Source: Streptomyces sp. CGMCC 4.7035 (lineage in GTDB: Bacteria > Actinomycetota > Actinomycetes > Streptomycetales > Streptomycetaceae). From it: 64,000 nucleotides of DNA. The DNA lies in assembly GCF_031583065.1 (NCBI RefSeq), contig NZ_CP134053.1, forward strand, positions 248,001 through 312,000, given 5' to 3'. Each line of letters begins with the position of its first letter. Within the stretch, counting starts at the first letter, position 1. The position numbers and the translations under genes were made by a program. Positions 43,389-53,223 of the stretch are shown piece by piece. The notes under the pieces are model-generated. The model saw nothing but the letters and a program-made list of their open reading frames with translations. It was not told the origin of the DNA and searched no databases.

Positions 43389-43406
43389 TTCACTCTGCGG
43401 AGTGAA
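43389..43406. promoter_or_regulatory. Palindrome TTCACTC-TGCG-GAGTGAA
   Basis: A perfect 7-bp inverted repeat with 4-bp spacer in the 260-bp gap between the XRE/DUF397 genes and the divergent winged-helix gene. A plausible operator for the XRE protein. Confidence 0.55.
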
Positions 43407-43564
43407 ATGCGTGAACGTTCGCCCGGGAAAAGCCAGTTCCGGCTTGCATTCGTCGCTCTGCGTGCCCATAGAGTCGCGCCAACAAGAAACGCCCCCGCGG
43501 TGCGCCAACACCCGGGGGCTCGACACCAGGAGCGGCAGCTCCACCAGGAAGGCTGGCGCTCCCA

Positions 43565-44362
43565 ATGCGCATTCATCGTACGACGCCCACGCGCGCCTTT
43601 TCCGTCTTCTCCAACGCTCTTCTCCGCGACCGCAGCATCTCCTGGTGCGCGGTAGGCGTACTGACGTACCTATTGAGCTTGCCGAACGACTCCCGCGTCA
43701 CCATCCGTACGCTCGCCGAGCAGCGCAAGGAGGGGCGGGCGCGGATCGCTGCCGCCCTGCATGAGCTGGAGGAATCCCGGTATCTGCGGCGGGTGGTGCA
43801 CAAGAGCAGGTCGACAGGCCAACTCTTCACCGTCTACGAGGTGTTCGACACTCCGTACGAGGACGAGCCGCCGACGGGTGAATCGGAGGAATCCCAGAAC
43901 CTGGCCTCCGGCGAGTCGGACATCGCGCCGTCGGACGCTCCCCCTTCGGGGGAAAATACCAGGGAAGAAGAACCTCCCTCCCCGCCGGCCGCTCCGAGCG
44001 AGCGCACCGCGCTCGCCGCCAAGCTGCTCGGCTCGCTCGGCCGCACGGATCCCCGGCTCTCGCTCGGTGCCGCCGAGGCGCTGCGGCTCGCGCCGTTGGT
44101 GGAGGAGTGGTGGGACGCGGGCGCGAGCAGTGCCCAGGTGAGGGCGGCCCTGACGGACGGGCTGCCGTCCCACGTGTACTCGCCGCGCGCCCTCGTCGAG
44201 AACCGACTGCGCCGCAAGCGCCCGGCGCGACCGACGGCTGCGCCGGTCACAACCGTCGAAGTCGAGATGCGCAAGCCCGGCGCGTCCGCCTACCGGGATG
44301 CCGCGCGGCGCGGCGGCGCGCTGGCCTGGGCGCTGCTGCGGGGGCACGCCGTGCCCGCGTAG
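43565..44362 (+). CDS. Winged-helix DNA-binding protein
   Basis: A 265-aa protein. Residues 8-70 form a helix-turn-helix (SWCAVGVLTYLLSLPNDSRVTIRTLAEQRKEGRARIAAALHELEESRYLRRVV), like replication-initiator or GntR-type winged helices found in Streptomyces accessory regions. A Glu/Ser/Pro-rich linker (90-140) follows, then a helical C-terminal domain with LLGSLGRTDPRLSLGAAEALRLAPLVEEWW. ATG at 43565 with AGGAAGG about 13 nt upstream. Divergent from the XRE gene across a shared palindrome. Confidence 0.7.
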   Translation: MRIHRTTPTRAFSVFSNALLRDRSISWCAVGVLTYLLSLPNDSRVTIRTLAEQRKEGRARIAAALHELEESRYLRRVVHKSRSTGQLFTVYEVFDTPYEDEPPTGESEESQNLASGESDIAPSDAPPSGENTREEEPPSPPAAPSERTALAAKLLGSLGRTDPRLSLGAAEALRLAPLVEEWWDAGASSAQVRAALTDGLPSHVYSPRALVENRLRRKRPARPTAAPVTTVEVEMRKPGASAYRDAARRGGALAWALLRGHAVPA

Positions 44363-44451
44363 GCGCACAGACTCCCGGCCGCACTGCCGTGCCGCCAGGT
44401 CCTTCGAGAGAAGCGGAGTGCTGATGACCGTCACACTCGAACGTCCTGAGG

Positions 44452-44471
44452 CGGTATACCGACGGTATACT
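44452..44471 (+). promoter_or_regulatory. Direct repeats CGGTATAC x2 overlapping a -10 TATACT
   Basis: CGGTATAC at 44452-44459 and 44463-44470 (11-bp period). TATACT (44466-44471) is a consensus -10 ending 6 nt before the ATG at 44478. This arrangement is typical of an autoregulated antitoxin promoter. Confidence 0.65.
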
Positions 44472-44477
44472 TTGCCC

Positions 44478-44744
44478 ATGGCTGACACCACGATCAAGGT
44501 CGACCCCACCGTCCGCGACCGTCTCCAGGAGCTGGCCCGGGATCGCGGGATGAGCATGCGGGACCTCGTGGCGGAGCTGGCCGGGGCCACGCCCACCAAG
44601 GAAGAGCTGCGCAAGCGGTATGAGGAGACCAAGGCGTACGTGGAGGAGCACTTCCTGGGCAGGCCGTACACCGAGGAGGACGAGAGGGCCGGCGAGAAGC
44701 TGTGGGCCGACCTGGAGGCCGGGCGCATCGGGGAGGTCCAGTGA
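44478..44744 (+). CDS. Ribbon-helix-helix antitoxin-like protein
   Basis: An 88-aa protein: an RHH DNA-binding N-terminus (TTIKVDPTVRDRLQELARDRGMSMRDLVAELAG) and a charged helical tail (residues 40-88) that would wrap the partner. ATG at 44478 fits a leaderless transcript from TATACT; an in-frame ATG at 44424 with GGAG upstream is the alternative and would add 18 residues across the repeats. The stop overlaps the next GTG start (GTGA), as in toxin-antitoxin pairs. Confidence 0.8.
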   Translation: MADTTIKVDPTVRDRLQELARDRGMSMRDLVAELAGATPTKEELRKRYEETKAYVEEHFLGRPYTEEDERAGEKLWADLEAGRIGEVQ

Positions 44745-45193
44745 GCGAGCAGGACCAGTACCCGCTGCCGCGTGCTGTCATCTTCGACGACACGGCCGCC
44801 CTCGCGCTCGGCGCGGGGAACAGTATGGCCTCGCGGCTCGTCGTCGAGGCCGAGAAGCATCCCGCCCTGCGGGTGTACATCCCCGCGCTCAGCCTGGCCG
44901 CCGCCGAGCGGGAGCGGGCGGGGGTTGCCGAGCACCTCGGCGCGTTGCCGTCGGTCAACATCGAGGCGCTCGACTTCGCTGCGGCGACCGCCGTGGGCAA
45001 GCGCCTGCGGACAGCGGCCGCCGCGGAGGCGGAGGACGACGGCAAGCTGGAGCCGGACTGGAGCGGTGCGCACGTGCTGCACCTCGCCCTGCCCACGGTG
45101 GAGTGGCCGCGCGGCCGTCCCGTCCTGACCAGGACGCCTACCCGGTACCGCGGCACGGGTATCCGCACCATCCGCATCGTCGAGCAGGGCTGA
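44741..45193 (+). CDS. PIN-like toxin candidate
   Basis: A 150-aa protein with the layout of a diverged PIN ribonuclease: N-terminal VIFDDTAALALGAGN (first acidic residue), ALSLAAAERERAGVAEHL (second), DWSGAHVLHLALP (third) and the C-terminal PVLTRTPTRYRGTGI strand, where VapC proteins have a TxD pattern. The usual last Asp is not obvious, so activity needs testing. GTG at 44741, coupled to the RHH gene. An imperfect but strong hairpin (45204-45234) follows. Confidence 0.7.
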   Translation: MSEQDQYPLPRAVIFDDTAALALGAGNSMASRLVVEAEKHPALRVYIPALSLAAAERERAGVAEHLGALPSVNIEALDFAAATAVGKRLRTAAAAEAEDDGKLEPDWSGAHVLHLALPTVEWPRGRPVLTRTPTRYRGTGIRTIRIVEQG

Positions 45194-45203
45194 CGAGAGG
45201 CCG

Positions 45204-45234
45204 GGGCAGGGTGCCCGTCCAGGGTGCCCTGCCC
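45204..45234. terminator. Bidirectional hairpin between convergent genes
   Basis: GGGCAGGG ... CCCTGCCC (8-bp stem) with inner GCCC/GGGT pairing, between stops at 45193 and 45240. Confidence 0.65.
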
Positions 45235-45239
45235 GCGCC

Positions 45240-45890
45240 TCAGCTGAACACGATCATCGATCCCTGGGCGAGGCTTCGCGTCGCCGCCGCGTGCAGGCCC
45301 AGCCACACGTGCCGTTCGCGGGCGAAGGGGCTCGGGTCGTACGGGGCGGGGAGCGCCGGTTCCTCCAACGCCGTGGGGGCGAGCGGGGGTCCGGGGGCGA
45401 CCGGTGGGTTCGCCGGGTCGATGCCGATCGACGGTGCCACGTACTCCAGCTCCCGCAGCAGCGCCTGGGACGACCCCAACGGGCCGCCGCCCGCGAGGAG
45501 TTCGTCGTTCGACAGCGGCTGCGCGAAGTCCACCGGGACATACGCGCCCGCGTGGTCGTAGTGCCACACCAGATGCGACTGCTGGGCCGTCGACTCGAAC
45601 ATCTCCAGGAGCTGCTCGTAGTCGCCGCCCAGTTCGTCGACCGGGGTCACGGCCAGCCCGCACACCTGGAGCAGATACGCGCGGCGCAGGAAGTGCAGCG
45701 CGTCGTAGTCGAAGCCCGCGACCGGCGCCACCTCGCCGGTCAGTCCCGGCATGTACTGGTACACCGGCACCGGCGGCAGTCCGGCCTCGCCCAGCGCCTT
45801 GTCGTAGAGGGCGAGTTCCTCGGCGAACGGGTTGTCGGGCGTGTGGCACAGCACGTCGACGAGCGGGACCAGCCACAGGTCACAGGCCAA
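45240..45890 (-). CDS. Conserved hypothetical protein
   Basis: A 216-aa protein I do not recognise: MACDLWLVPLVDVLCHTPDNPFAEELALYDKAL, an aromatic-rich middle (VYQYMPGL, FDYDALHFLRRAYLL, LVWHYDHAGAYVPVDF) and a Pro-rich stretch (160-190). No signal peptide or transmembrane helix. The start is TTG at 45890 with a clean GAGGAG 7 nt upstream. It is separated from the GT2 gene by ~60 bp in the same direction and could share its transcript. Confidence 0.65.
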   Translation of the reverse strand: MACDLWLVPLVDVLCHTPDNPFAEELALYDKALGEAGLPPVPVYQYMPGLTGEVAPVAGFDYDALHFLRRAYLLQVCGLAVTPVDELGGDYEQLLEMFESTAQQSHLVWHYDHAGAYVPVDFAQPLSNDELLAGGGPLGSSQALLRELEYVAPSIGIDPANPPVAPGPPLAPTALEEPALPAPYDPSPFARERHVWLGLHAAATRSLAQGSMIVFS

Positions 45891-45953
45891 CAGTAAGCTC
45901 CTCGGGTTATCGGAGTGGTGGAGGCAGCGTAGTAGGCGCGGGCGAAGAGCGCC

Positions 45954-48410
45954 TCAACCGTGCAGGTCCCATACCCACACCCCGTCGACCCACGTACCGG
46001 GCCGCCCCACCAGCTTGTCCACGGTGTCACGCAACTGGTCCTGGTACTGCTGCGGTGGCAGCACCAGTGCCCCCGCCTTCCAGTACGCGAAGTCGGCGCG
46101 CGCCTGCGCCTGCCAGTTCTTGCCGATCACGGGGGCCACCCCGGTGAAACTGACCTCGCGCAGCATGTTCGAGGTGTAGCGGGGCGAGGCACCGTAGATG
46201 CCGATCCGCTCGCTGCCGTAGGGGCCGTTGAAGTATCCGCCGGGCAGTTTGAACTCCAGGCCCGCCGCGGTCTGCCAGTGCAGCGCCTCCGCGTTGCCCG
46301 AGTCGGGGAGCGGAATCGGCACCAGCGTCTCGTCATCGCCGACGTACGACTGCCACGTCCCGTCCGCGATGAAGGCCGGCACCTCCACGCGCTCGACCGC
46401 CTTCAGCGGGGCCGGGACGATCGGGACGATCGCCGCCGCGACCGCCGTGAGACCGATGAACTGGTTGCCGATGTTCGGCGTGCGCACCAGCCGCTCGATC
46501 GCCACCGCCAGTAACGCGCCCAGCGCGGGCGCGCAGATCATCGCCACCCGGCCCTCGATGACCGACTCGAACAGGGGCTTGTCCGACAGCAGCGCCCAGG
46601 GGCCGGGCGCCGTGCTGTGCGAGAGCGGGATCTGGAAGCGCGGGCCGAGGGAGAGGAACGCGGCGGCCATGGCCGTGAACGCCAGCGCCTTGACCAGGGC
46701 GTGCTCCCACAGGCGTACGAGGATCGCGAAGGCCAGGGCCACCAGCGGCCAGCCGTAGAAGGCGTTCTGCTCGGTGGGGTTCAGGGACAGCGCGCTCGCC
46801 GTCATCTCGTCGCCCGCGATCAGCGAGCGCTCGGCGAACGAGAACAGGGCCAGCGGACTGTTGCCCGCGTTGTCGCCGTGCAGCACGCTCTTGTAGCTCT
46901 GCGGGCCGGAGAACTGCCAGTACAGGGGGAGCGCGACCAGCGGGAGGCAGACCGCCCCGCCGATCGCCAGGCCCTTCAGCAGCGGCCGCCAGACCGCCTT
47001 CGCCACGTCCCGGCGCACGACCGCGTACGCGCCCGCGAACAGCAGCATGCCGAGGGAGGCGAGCAGCAGCGGTTCCTCGCCGAGGAAGATCTGGTATGTG
47101 GTCATCAGCCCGAGGACCACCCCGTCCCGTACGACCCGCGTGCCCGCGCACAGCCGCAGCGCGCGGTCGATGATCAGCGGGATCATGAACAGGACCATGA
47201 AGTTCGGGTGCGCGTTGGCATGGCTGACCATCGGGGGCGCGAAGGCGGCGAGCGCCGCGCCGACGAAGGCCGCGCCCCGGTGCCGTACGACCCGTTTCGC
47301 GATCAGCCAGTACCAGGCCGCGGCCGTGGCGGCCAGCCCGAGCGTCATCACCAGGGCCAGGGAGATCGCGGGGCCCAGCAGCAGGGTGACCGGTGCGAAG
47401 GGCACGGTCAGGCCCAGCATGACCGTGTTGGCCATGAGGTTCACGCCGTCGGGGAAGCCCTGGAGGGTGGTGAAGAGCGGGTTGCGGAGATGGGCCACGT
47501 TGTCGGCCGTCACCGCGAAGAACCACTCCCACTGGTTCTGGTCCTGGAGCGAGTCCGGGAGATAGCGGTGGTCCGGGTCGGCCCAGCGGCCCGAGTAGAG
47601 GACCACCGACATCAGCAGGAACATCGTGACCGCGAGGAGGTCGGCGGGACGGACGGAGCGGACCTTGAGGGTGGTCAGCTCGGCCAGCACGCGGGCGTAG
47701 TCCAGCGGGCGGAGCTTCGAGCCCGGCTGGTGCGCCCAGCGCACCGGCACCTCGGTGACCGGCCAGCCCGAGCGCCGGAAGTGCTGGAGGATCTCCACGT
47801 CGATGCCCCAGCCGCTCAGCCGGGAGGCGGCGAACGCCTCACGGGCGCGGTCGCCGTCGAAGAGCTTGAAGCCGCACTGCGTGTCGCGGATGCCGGGCAC
47901 GGCGATCCGGCGTATCAGGAAGTTCCCGGCGCGCCCGAGCAGCTCGCGCACGCGGCTCTGGTGCCGTTCTATGGTCGCGCCCGGCGCCGAGCGGGAGCCG
48001 ATCGCCGCCGAGTGCCCCTCGGACATCGCCTTGTCCAGCGCATCCAGTTCCTCGATCGGGGCGGCCAGATCGGCGTCCGTGACCAGGACGAGGCGGCCGT
48101 AGGAGGCGAGGACGCCCAGGCGCAGGGCGTTGCCCTTGCCGCGGTTGCGGGGGCTGGTGACGAGCTGCACGCGCCGCTCGCGGGCCGAGGCGGCGGTGAC
48201 CACGTCTCGCGTGCCGTCCGTCGAACCGTCGTCGACGACGACGACCTCCCACTCGCCGAAGCGGCCCTCGTTCTCGCGCAGATAGCCGACGATCGCGTCG
48301 AGCGTGGGTCCGAGCCGTTCTTCCTCGTTGTAGGCGGGGACGACGACGGACAGGTCGATGGAGGTGGCCGACATGTCCTCTATGACGTCCGTGGCCTCCG
48401 GAACGCTCAT
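45954..48410 (-). CDS. GT2 glycosyltransferase fused to a GT-C-like membrane domain
   Basis: An 818-aa protein. Residues 15-245 are a dolichyl-phosphate glucose/mannose synthase-type GT2 (DLSVVVPAYNEEERL, VVVVDDGSTDGTRDVV, LVTDADLAAP, FKLFDGDRAREAF). From about 258 there are ten or more transmembrane helices with an extracytoplasmic C-terminus, similar to GT-C polyprenol-linked transferases. One chain may both charge the lipid sugar and transfer it outside. ATG at 48410 overlaps the stop of the GntR regulator (ATGA). Confidence 0.85.
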   Translation of the reverse strand: MSVPEATDVIEDMSATSIDLSVVVPAYNEEERLGPTLDAIVGYLRENEGRFGEWEVVVVDDGSTDGTRDVVTAASARERRVQLVTSPRNRGKGNALRLGVLASYGRLVLVTDADLAAPIEELDALDKAMSEGHSAAIGSRSAPGATIERHQSRVRELLGRAGNFLIRRIAVPGIRDTQCGFKLFDGDRAREAFAASRLSGWGIDVEILQHFRRSGWPVTEVPVRWAHQPGSKLRPLDYARVLAELTTLKVRSVRPADLLAVTMFLLMSVVLYSGRWADPDHRYLPDSLQDQNQWEWFFAVTADNVAHLRNPLFTTLQGFPDGVNLMANTVMLGLTVPFAPVTLLLGPAISLALVMTLGLAATAAAWYWLIAKRVVRHRGAAFVGAALAAFAPPMVSHANAHPNFMVLFMIPLIIDRALRLCAGTRVVRDGVVLGLMTTYQIFLGEEPLLLASLGMLLFAGAYAVVRRDVAKAVWRPLLKGLAIGGAVCLPLVALPLYWQFSGPQSYKSVLHGDNAGNSPLALFSFAERSLIAGDEMTASALSLNPTEQNAFYGWPLVALAFAILVRLWEHALVKALAFTAMAAAFLSLGPRFQIPLSHSTAPGPWALLSDKPLFESVIEGRVAMICAPALGALLAVAIERLVRTPNIGNQFIGLTAVAAAIVPIVPAPLKAVERVEVPAFIADGTWQSYVGDDETLVPIPLPDSGNAEALHWQTAAGLEFKLPGGYFNGPYGSERIGIYGASPRYTSNMLREVSFTGVAPVIGKNWQAQARADFAYWKAGALVLPPQQYQDQLRDTVDKLVGRPGTWVDGVWVWDLHG

Positions 48411-49096
48411 CCGGCCGTCAGCCGCTCGAGGAGGGCCAGCGCGTGCCTGTTGTACGCGGAGACGACGGCCTGCGCGGCGGCGGGATCCCGGCGGGCGAGG
48501 GCGTCGACGAGCTCGGTGTGCCCGGACCAGAGGCTGCCCTTCAGCTCGGTGACCTTGCGCAGATGCTGGACCGCGCAGACCCAGGACTGCACGCGCAGCC
48601 GGTGCAGGAAGTCGGTGAGGTAGGGGTTGCCGTACAGGGCGCTGACCTCGCGCCAGAAGCGCAGGTCGTAGCCGATGAGGATGTTCAGGTCGCCGGCGCC
48701 GGCGGCGCGCTCGGCCTCCTCGCCGCGGCGGCGGACCCCGGCCAGGGCGGCGATGGTGCGGGGGTCTTCCAGGGTGGCCTTCCCGTCGCCGTCGACGAGC
48801 CGGAGGAAGATCCCGTCGGTGACGAGGCTGCGGGCCTCGATCATCCCGCGGTAGTCGTCGAGGGAGTAGGCATGGACCTCGAAGCCCCGGTGCTGGACGG
48901 CGTCCAGGAGGCCCTGGGCCGACAGGTCGACCAGGGCCTCACGGACGGGGGTCGCGGAGACGCCGTACTGATCGGCGATCTCCTTCACCGTGAACTCCTG
49001 CCCCGGCTGCAGCCGGCCGGCCAGCACCTCGTCGCGGAGCGCGTCCGCGATCTGCTGCCGCAGGGTGCTACGGGTAACGGAGCCATTGCCGGGCAT
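48407..49096 (-). CDS. GntR-family (FadR-like) transcriptional regulator
   Basis: A 229-aa regulator: winged HTH (TLRQQIADALRDEVLAGRLQPGQEFTVKEIADQYGVSATPVREALVDLSAQGLL) and an all-helical FCD effector domain with metal-ligand-type residues (DLRFWREVSALYGNPYL, SGHTELVDALARRDPAAA). ATG at 49096. It overlaps the GT2 fusion gene by 4 bp, an unexpected partner, and lies just downstream of a class III aminotransferase that it may control. Confidence 0.9.
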   Translation of the reverse strand: MPGNGSVTRSTLRQQIADALRDEVLAGRLQPGQEFTVKEIADQYGVSATPVREALVDLSAQGLLDAVQHRGFEVHAYSLDDYRGMIEARSLVTDGIFLRLVDGDGKATLEDPRTIAALAGVRRRGEEAERAAGAGDLNILIGYDLRFWREVSALYGNPYLTDFLHRLRVQSWVCAVQHLRKVTELKGSLWSGHTELVDALARRDPAAAQAVVSAYNRHALALLERLTAG

Positions 49097-49153
49097 CGTG
49101 GTCAGGATCCCCCATCCGCGTACGGGTACGTGTTCCTCTTCGAGCACGCCACC

Positions 49154-49219
49154 TTACGCGGTGGGGGTTCCCGCGCTCACGCGGTGTATTGCCCTGCATC
49201 CGCCCGCTTACGCGGTGTA
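49154..49219. repeat. TYACGCGGTG repeats around an aminotransferase stop
   Basis: Copies at 49154, 49177 and 49208 (spacings 23 and 31 bp). The last one holds the aminotransferase TAA stop (minus strand); two more degenerate copies lie beyond it. Confidence 0.7.
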
Positions 49220-50563
49220 CTCGTCCGCCACCGACAGAGCCGCGTCCAGGGCCGCGAGGCCCTCCTTCGCCTCCGCCTCGGTGATGTTGCAGGGCGGGAC
49301 GACGTGCGTGCGGTTCATGTTGATGAAGGGCCACAGGCCGTTGGCCTTCGCGGCGGCGCCGAACGCGGCCATCGGCGCGTTCGCCTCACCGGCCGCGTTG
49401 TACGGCACGAGCGGCTCCCGGGTCTCGCGGTTCTTGACCAGTTCCAGGGCCCAGAACATGCCCACGCCGCGTACGTCGCCCACCGACGGGTGCCGTTCGG
49501 CCAGATCGCGCAGCCCCGGCTCGATGACCTGCGCGCCGACGACCGCCGCGTTCGCGACGACGCCCTCCTCGGCCATCACCTGGAGCGTGGCGACGGCGGC
49601 GGCGCAGGCCAGCGGGTGCCCGGAGTACGTCAGACCGCCCGGGTAGGCCCGCTTCCCGAAGGTCTCCGCGATCTTCCCGGAGATGGCGACGCCGCCGAGC
49701 GGCACATAGCCGGAGTTCACGCCCTTGGCGAAGGTCATGAGGTCGGGGGTCACCTCGAAGAGGTCCGCCGCGAACCACTCGCCGGTGCGCCCGAACCCGG
49801 CCATCACCTCGTCGAGGACGAAGACGATCCCGTACTTGTCGCACAGGTCGCGGACGCCCGCGAGGTAGCCGCGCGGCGGGACCATGATCCCGGCGGTCCC
49901 GGGGATGGTCTCCAGGATGATCGCGGCGATCGTGCCCGGACCCTCGAAGGCAATGGTCGTCTCCAGATGCTCCAGCGCCCGCTCGCACTCCTGCTGCTCG
50001 GTCTCGGCGTAGAACCGCGAGCGGTACAGGAACGGCGCCCAGAAGTGCACCACGCCCGCCGCGCCGCTGTCGGAGGGCCAGCGGCGCGGGTCGCCGGTGA
50101 TGTTCACGGCCTGCTGGGTGCCGCCGTGGTACGAGCGGTACGCGGACAGCACCTTGGGCCGCCCGGTGTGGATCCGCGCCATGCGTACGGCGTGCTCGAC
50201 CGCGTCGGCGCCGCCGTTGGTGAAGAAGATCTTGTCGAGGTCGCCGGGCGTGCGCTGGGCTATCAGCCGGGCGGCCTCCGACCGGGCCTCCACGGCGAAG
50301 GCGGGCGCGAAGGTGGTCAGGGTGGCGGCCTGCTCCTGGATCGCGGCGACGACCTTCGGGTGCTGGTAGCCGATGTTGGTGAAGACGAGCCCGCTGGTGA
50401 AGTCGAGGTAGCGGTTGCCGTCGTAGTCCCAGAAGTACGACCCCTCCGCACCGGCGACGGGGAGCGGGTCGATGAGCTCCTGCGCTGACCAGGAGTGGAA
50501 GACGTGCGCGCGGTCCGCGGCCTTGACGGCGGCACCGGCCTGAGGGTCGGTCTGAGGGGTCAT
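49208..50563 (-). CDS. Class III aminotransferase
   Basis: A 451-aa PLP enzyme of the omega-amino acid group (taurine/beta-alanine/GABA type). The Schiff-base Lys is in PDLMTFAKGVNSGYVPLGGVAIS; PLP-binding FVLDEVMAGFGRTGEWFAAD and FFTNGGADAVEHAVRMAR are present. ATG at 50563, with a TAACCT -10-like sequence 7 nt upstream and no ribosome binding site, suggesting leaderless expression. It probably catabolises a diamine or omega-amino acid; the amine donor is undetermined. A GntR regulator lies 111 bp downstream. Confidence 0.88.
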   Translation of the reverse strand: MTPQTDPQAGAAVKAADRAHVFHSWSAQELIDPLPVAGAEGSYFWDYDGNRYLDFTSGLVFTNIGYQHPKVVAAIQEQAATLTTFAPAFAVEARSEAARLIAQRTPGDLDKIFFTNGGADAVEHAVRMARIHTGRPKVLSAYRSYHGGTQQAVNITGDPRRWPSDSGAAGVVHFWAPFLYRSRFYAETEQQECERALEHLETTIAFEGPGTIAAIILETIPGTAGIMVPPRGYLAGVRDLCDKYGIVFVLDEVMAGFGRTGEWFAADLFEVTPDLMTFAKGVNSGYVPLGGVAISGKIAETFGKRAYPGGLTYSGHPLACAAAVATLQVMAEEGVVANAAVVGAQVIEPGLRDLAERHPSVGDVRGVGMFWALELVKNRETREPLVPYNAAGEANAPMAAFGAAAKANGLWPFINMNRTHVVPPCNITEAEAKEGLAALDAALSVADEYTA

Positions 50564-50570
50564 GCGCCCG

Positions 50571-50576
50571 AGGTTA
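50571..50576 (-). promoter_or_regulatory. Putative -10 TAACCT (minus strand) of the aminotransferase
   Basis: Seven nt before the ATG at 50563; leaderless pattern. Confidence 0.45.
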
Positions 50577-50630
50577 GGTGGGCGGGATGCGGACGTGACA
50601 TGGGCGTCCTGTCTGCGGTGGGGGGCTTTC

Positions 50631-50647
50631 CGCGACAGTCTGTCGCG
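50631..50647. promoter_or_regulatory. Perfect palindrome CGCGACAG-T-CTGTCGCG
   Basis: A 17-bp perfect palindrome in the divergent space between the aminotransferase and the Ser/Thr kinase gene, 68 bp before the former. A candidate operator for the GntR regulator encoded nearby. Confidence 0.6.
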
Positions 50648-50783
50648 TGTTCCGGGGGTGCCGCCGGCGCTCGACGAGGTCGTCGGGTCCGTTACGGAAC
50701 CGTAGACACCGCTCCTGCCGACTCCTTGTACGGCAGCACTATCCTCTGGCTGTCGCCCACTCAGGGGGGAAGGTGACGCGGCG

Positions 50784-53135
<2,352 letters not shown>

Positions 53136-53223
53136 ACTCCCGCTGAACTTCCCCCCACGGGTCCGGTATGTCCCTTCGGCGGGCCGTACCGTGTCCGCAC
53201 CGTCGGCTCGGGGGAGTGGCCCA

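Noticed and set aside
49154..49219. Operator array for GntR from TYACGCGGTG copies
   Set aside because: One copy is the aminotransferase stop region, so duplication of the gene end explains them better.
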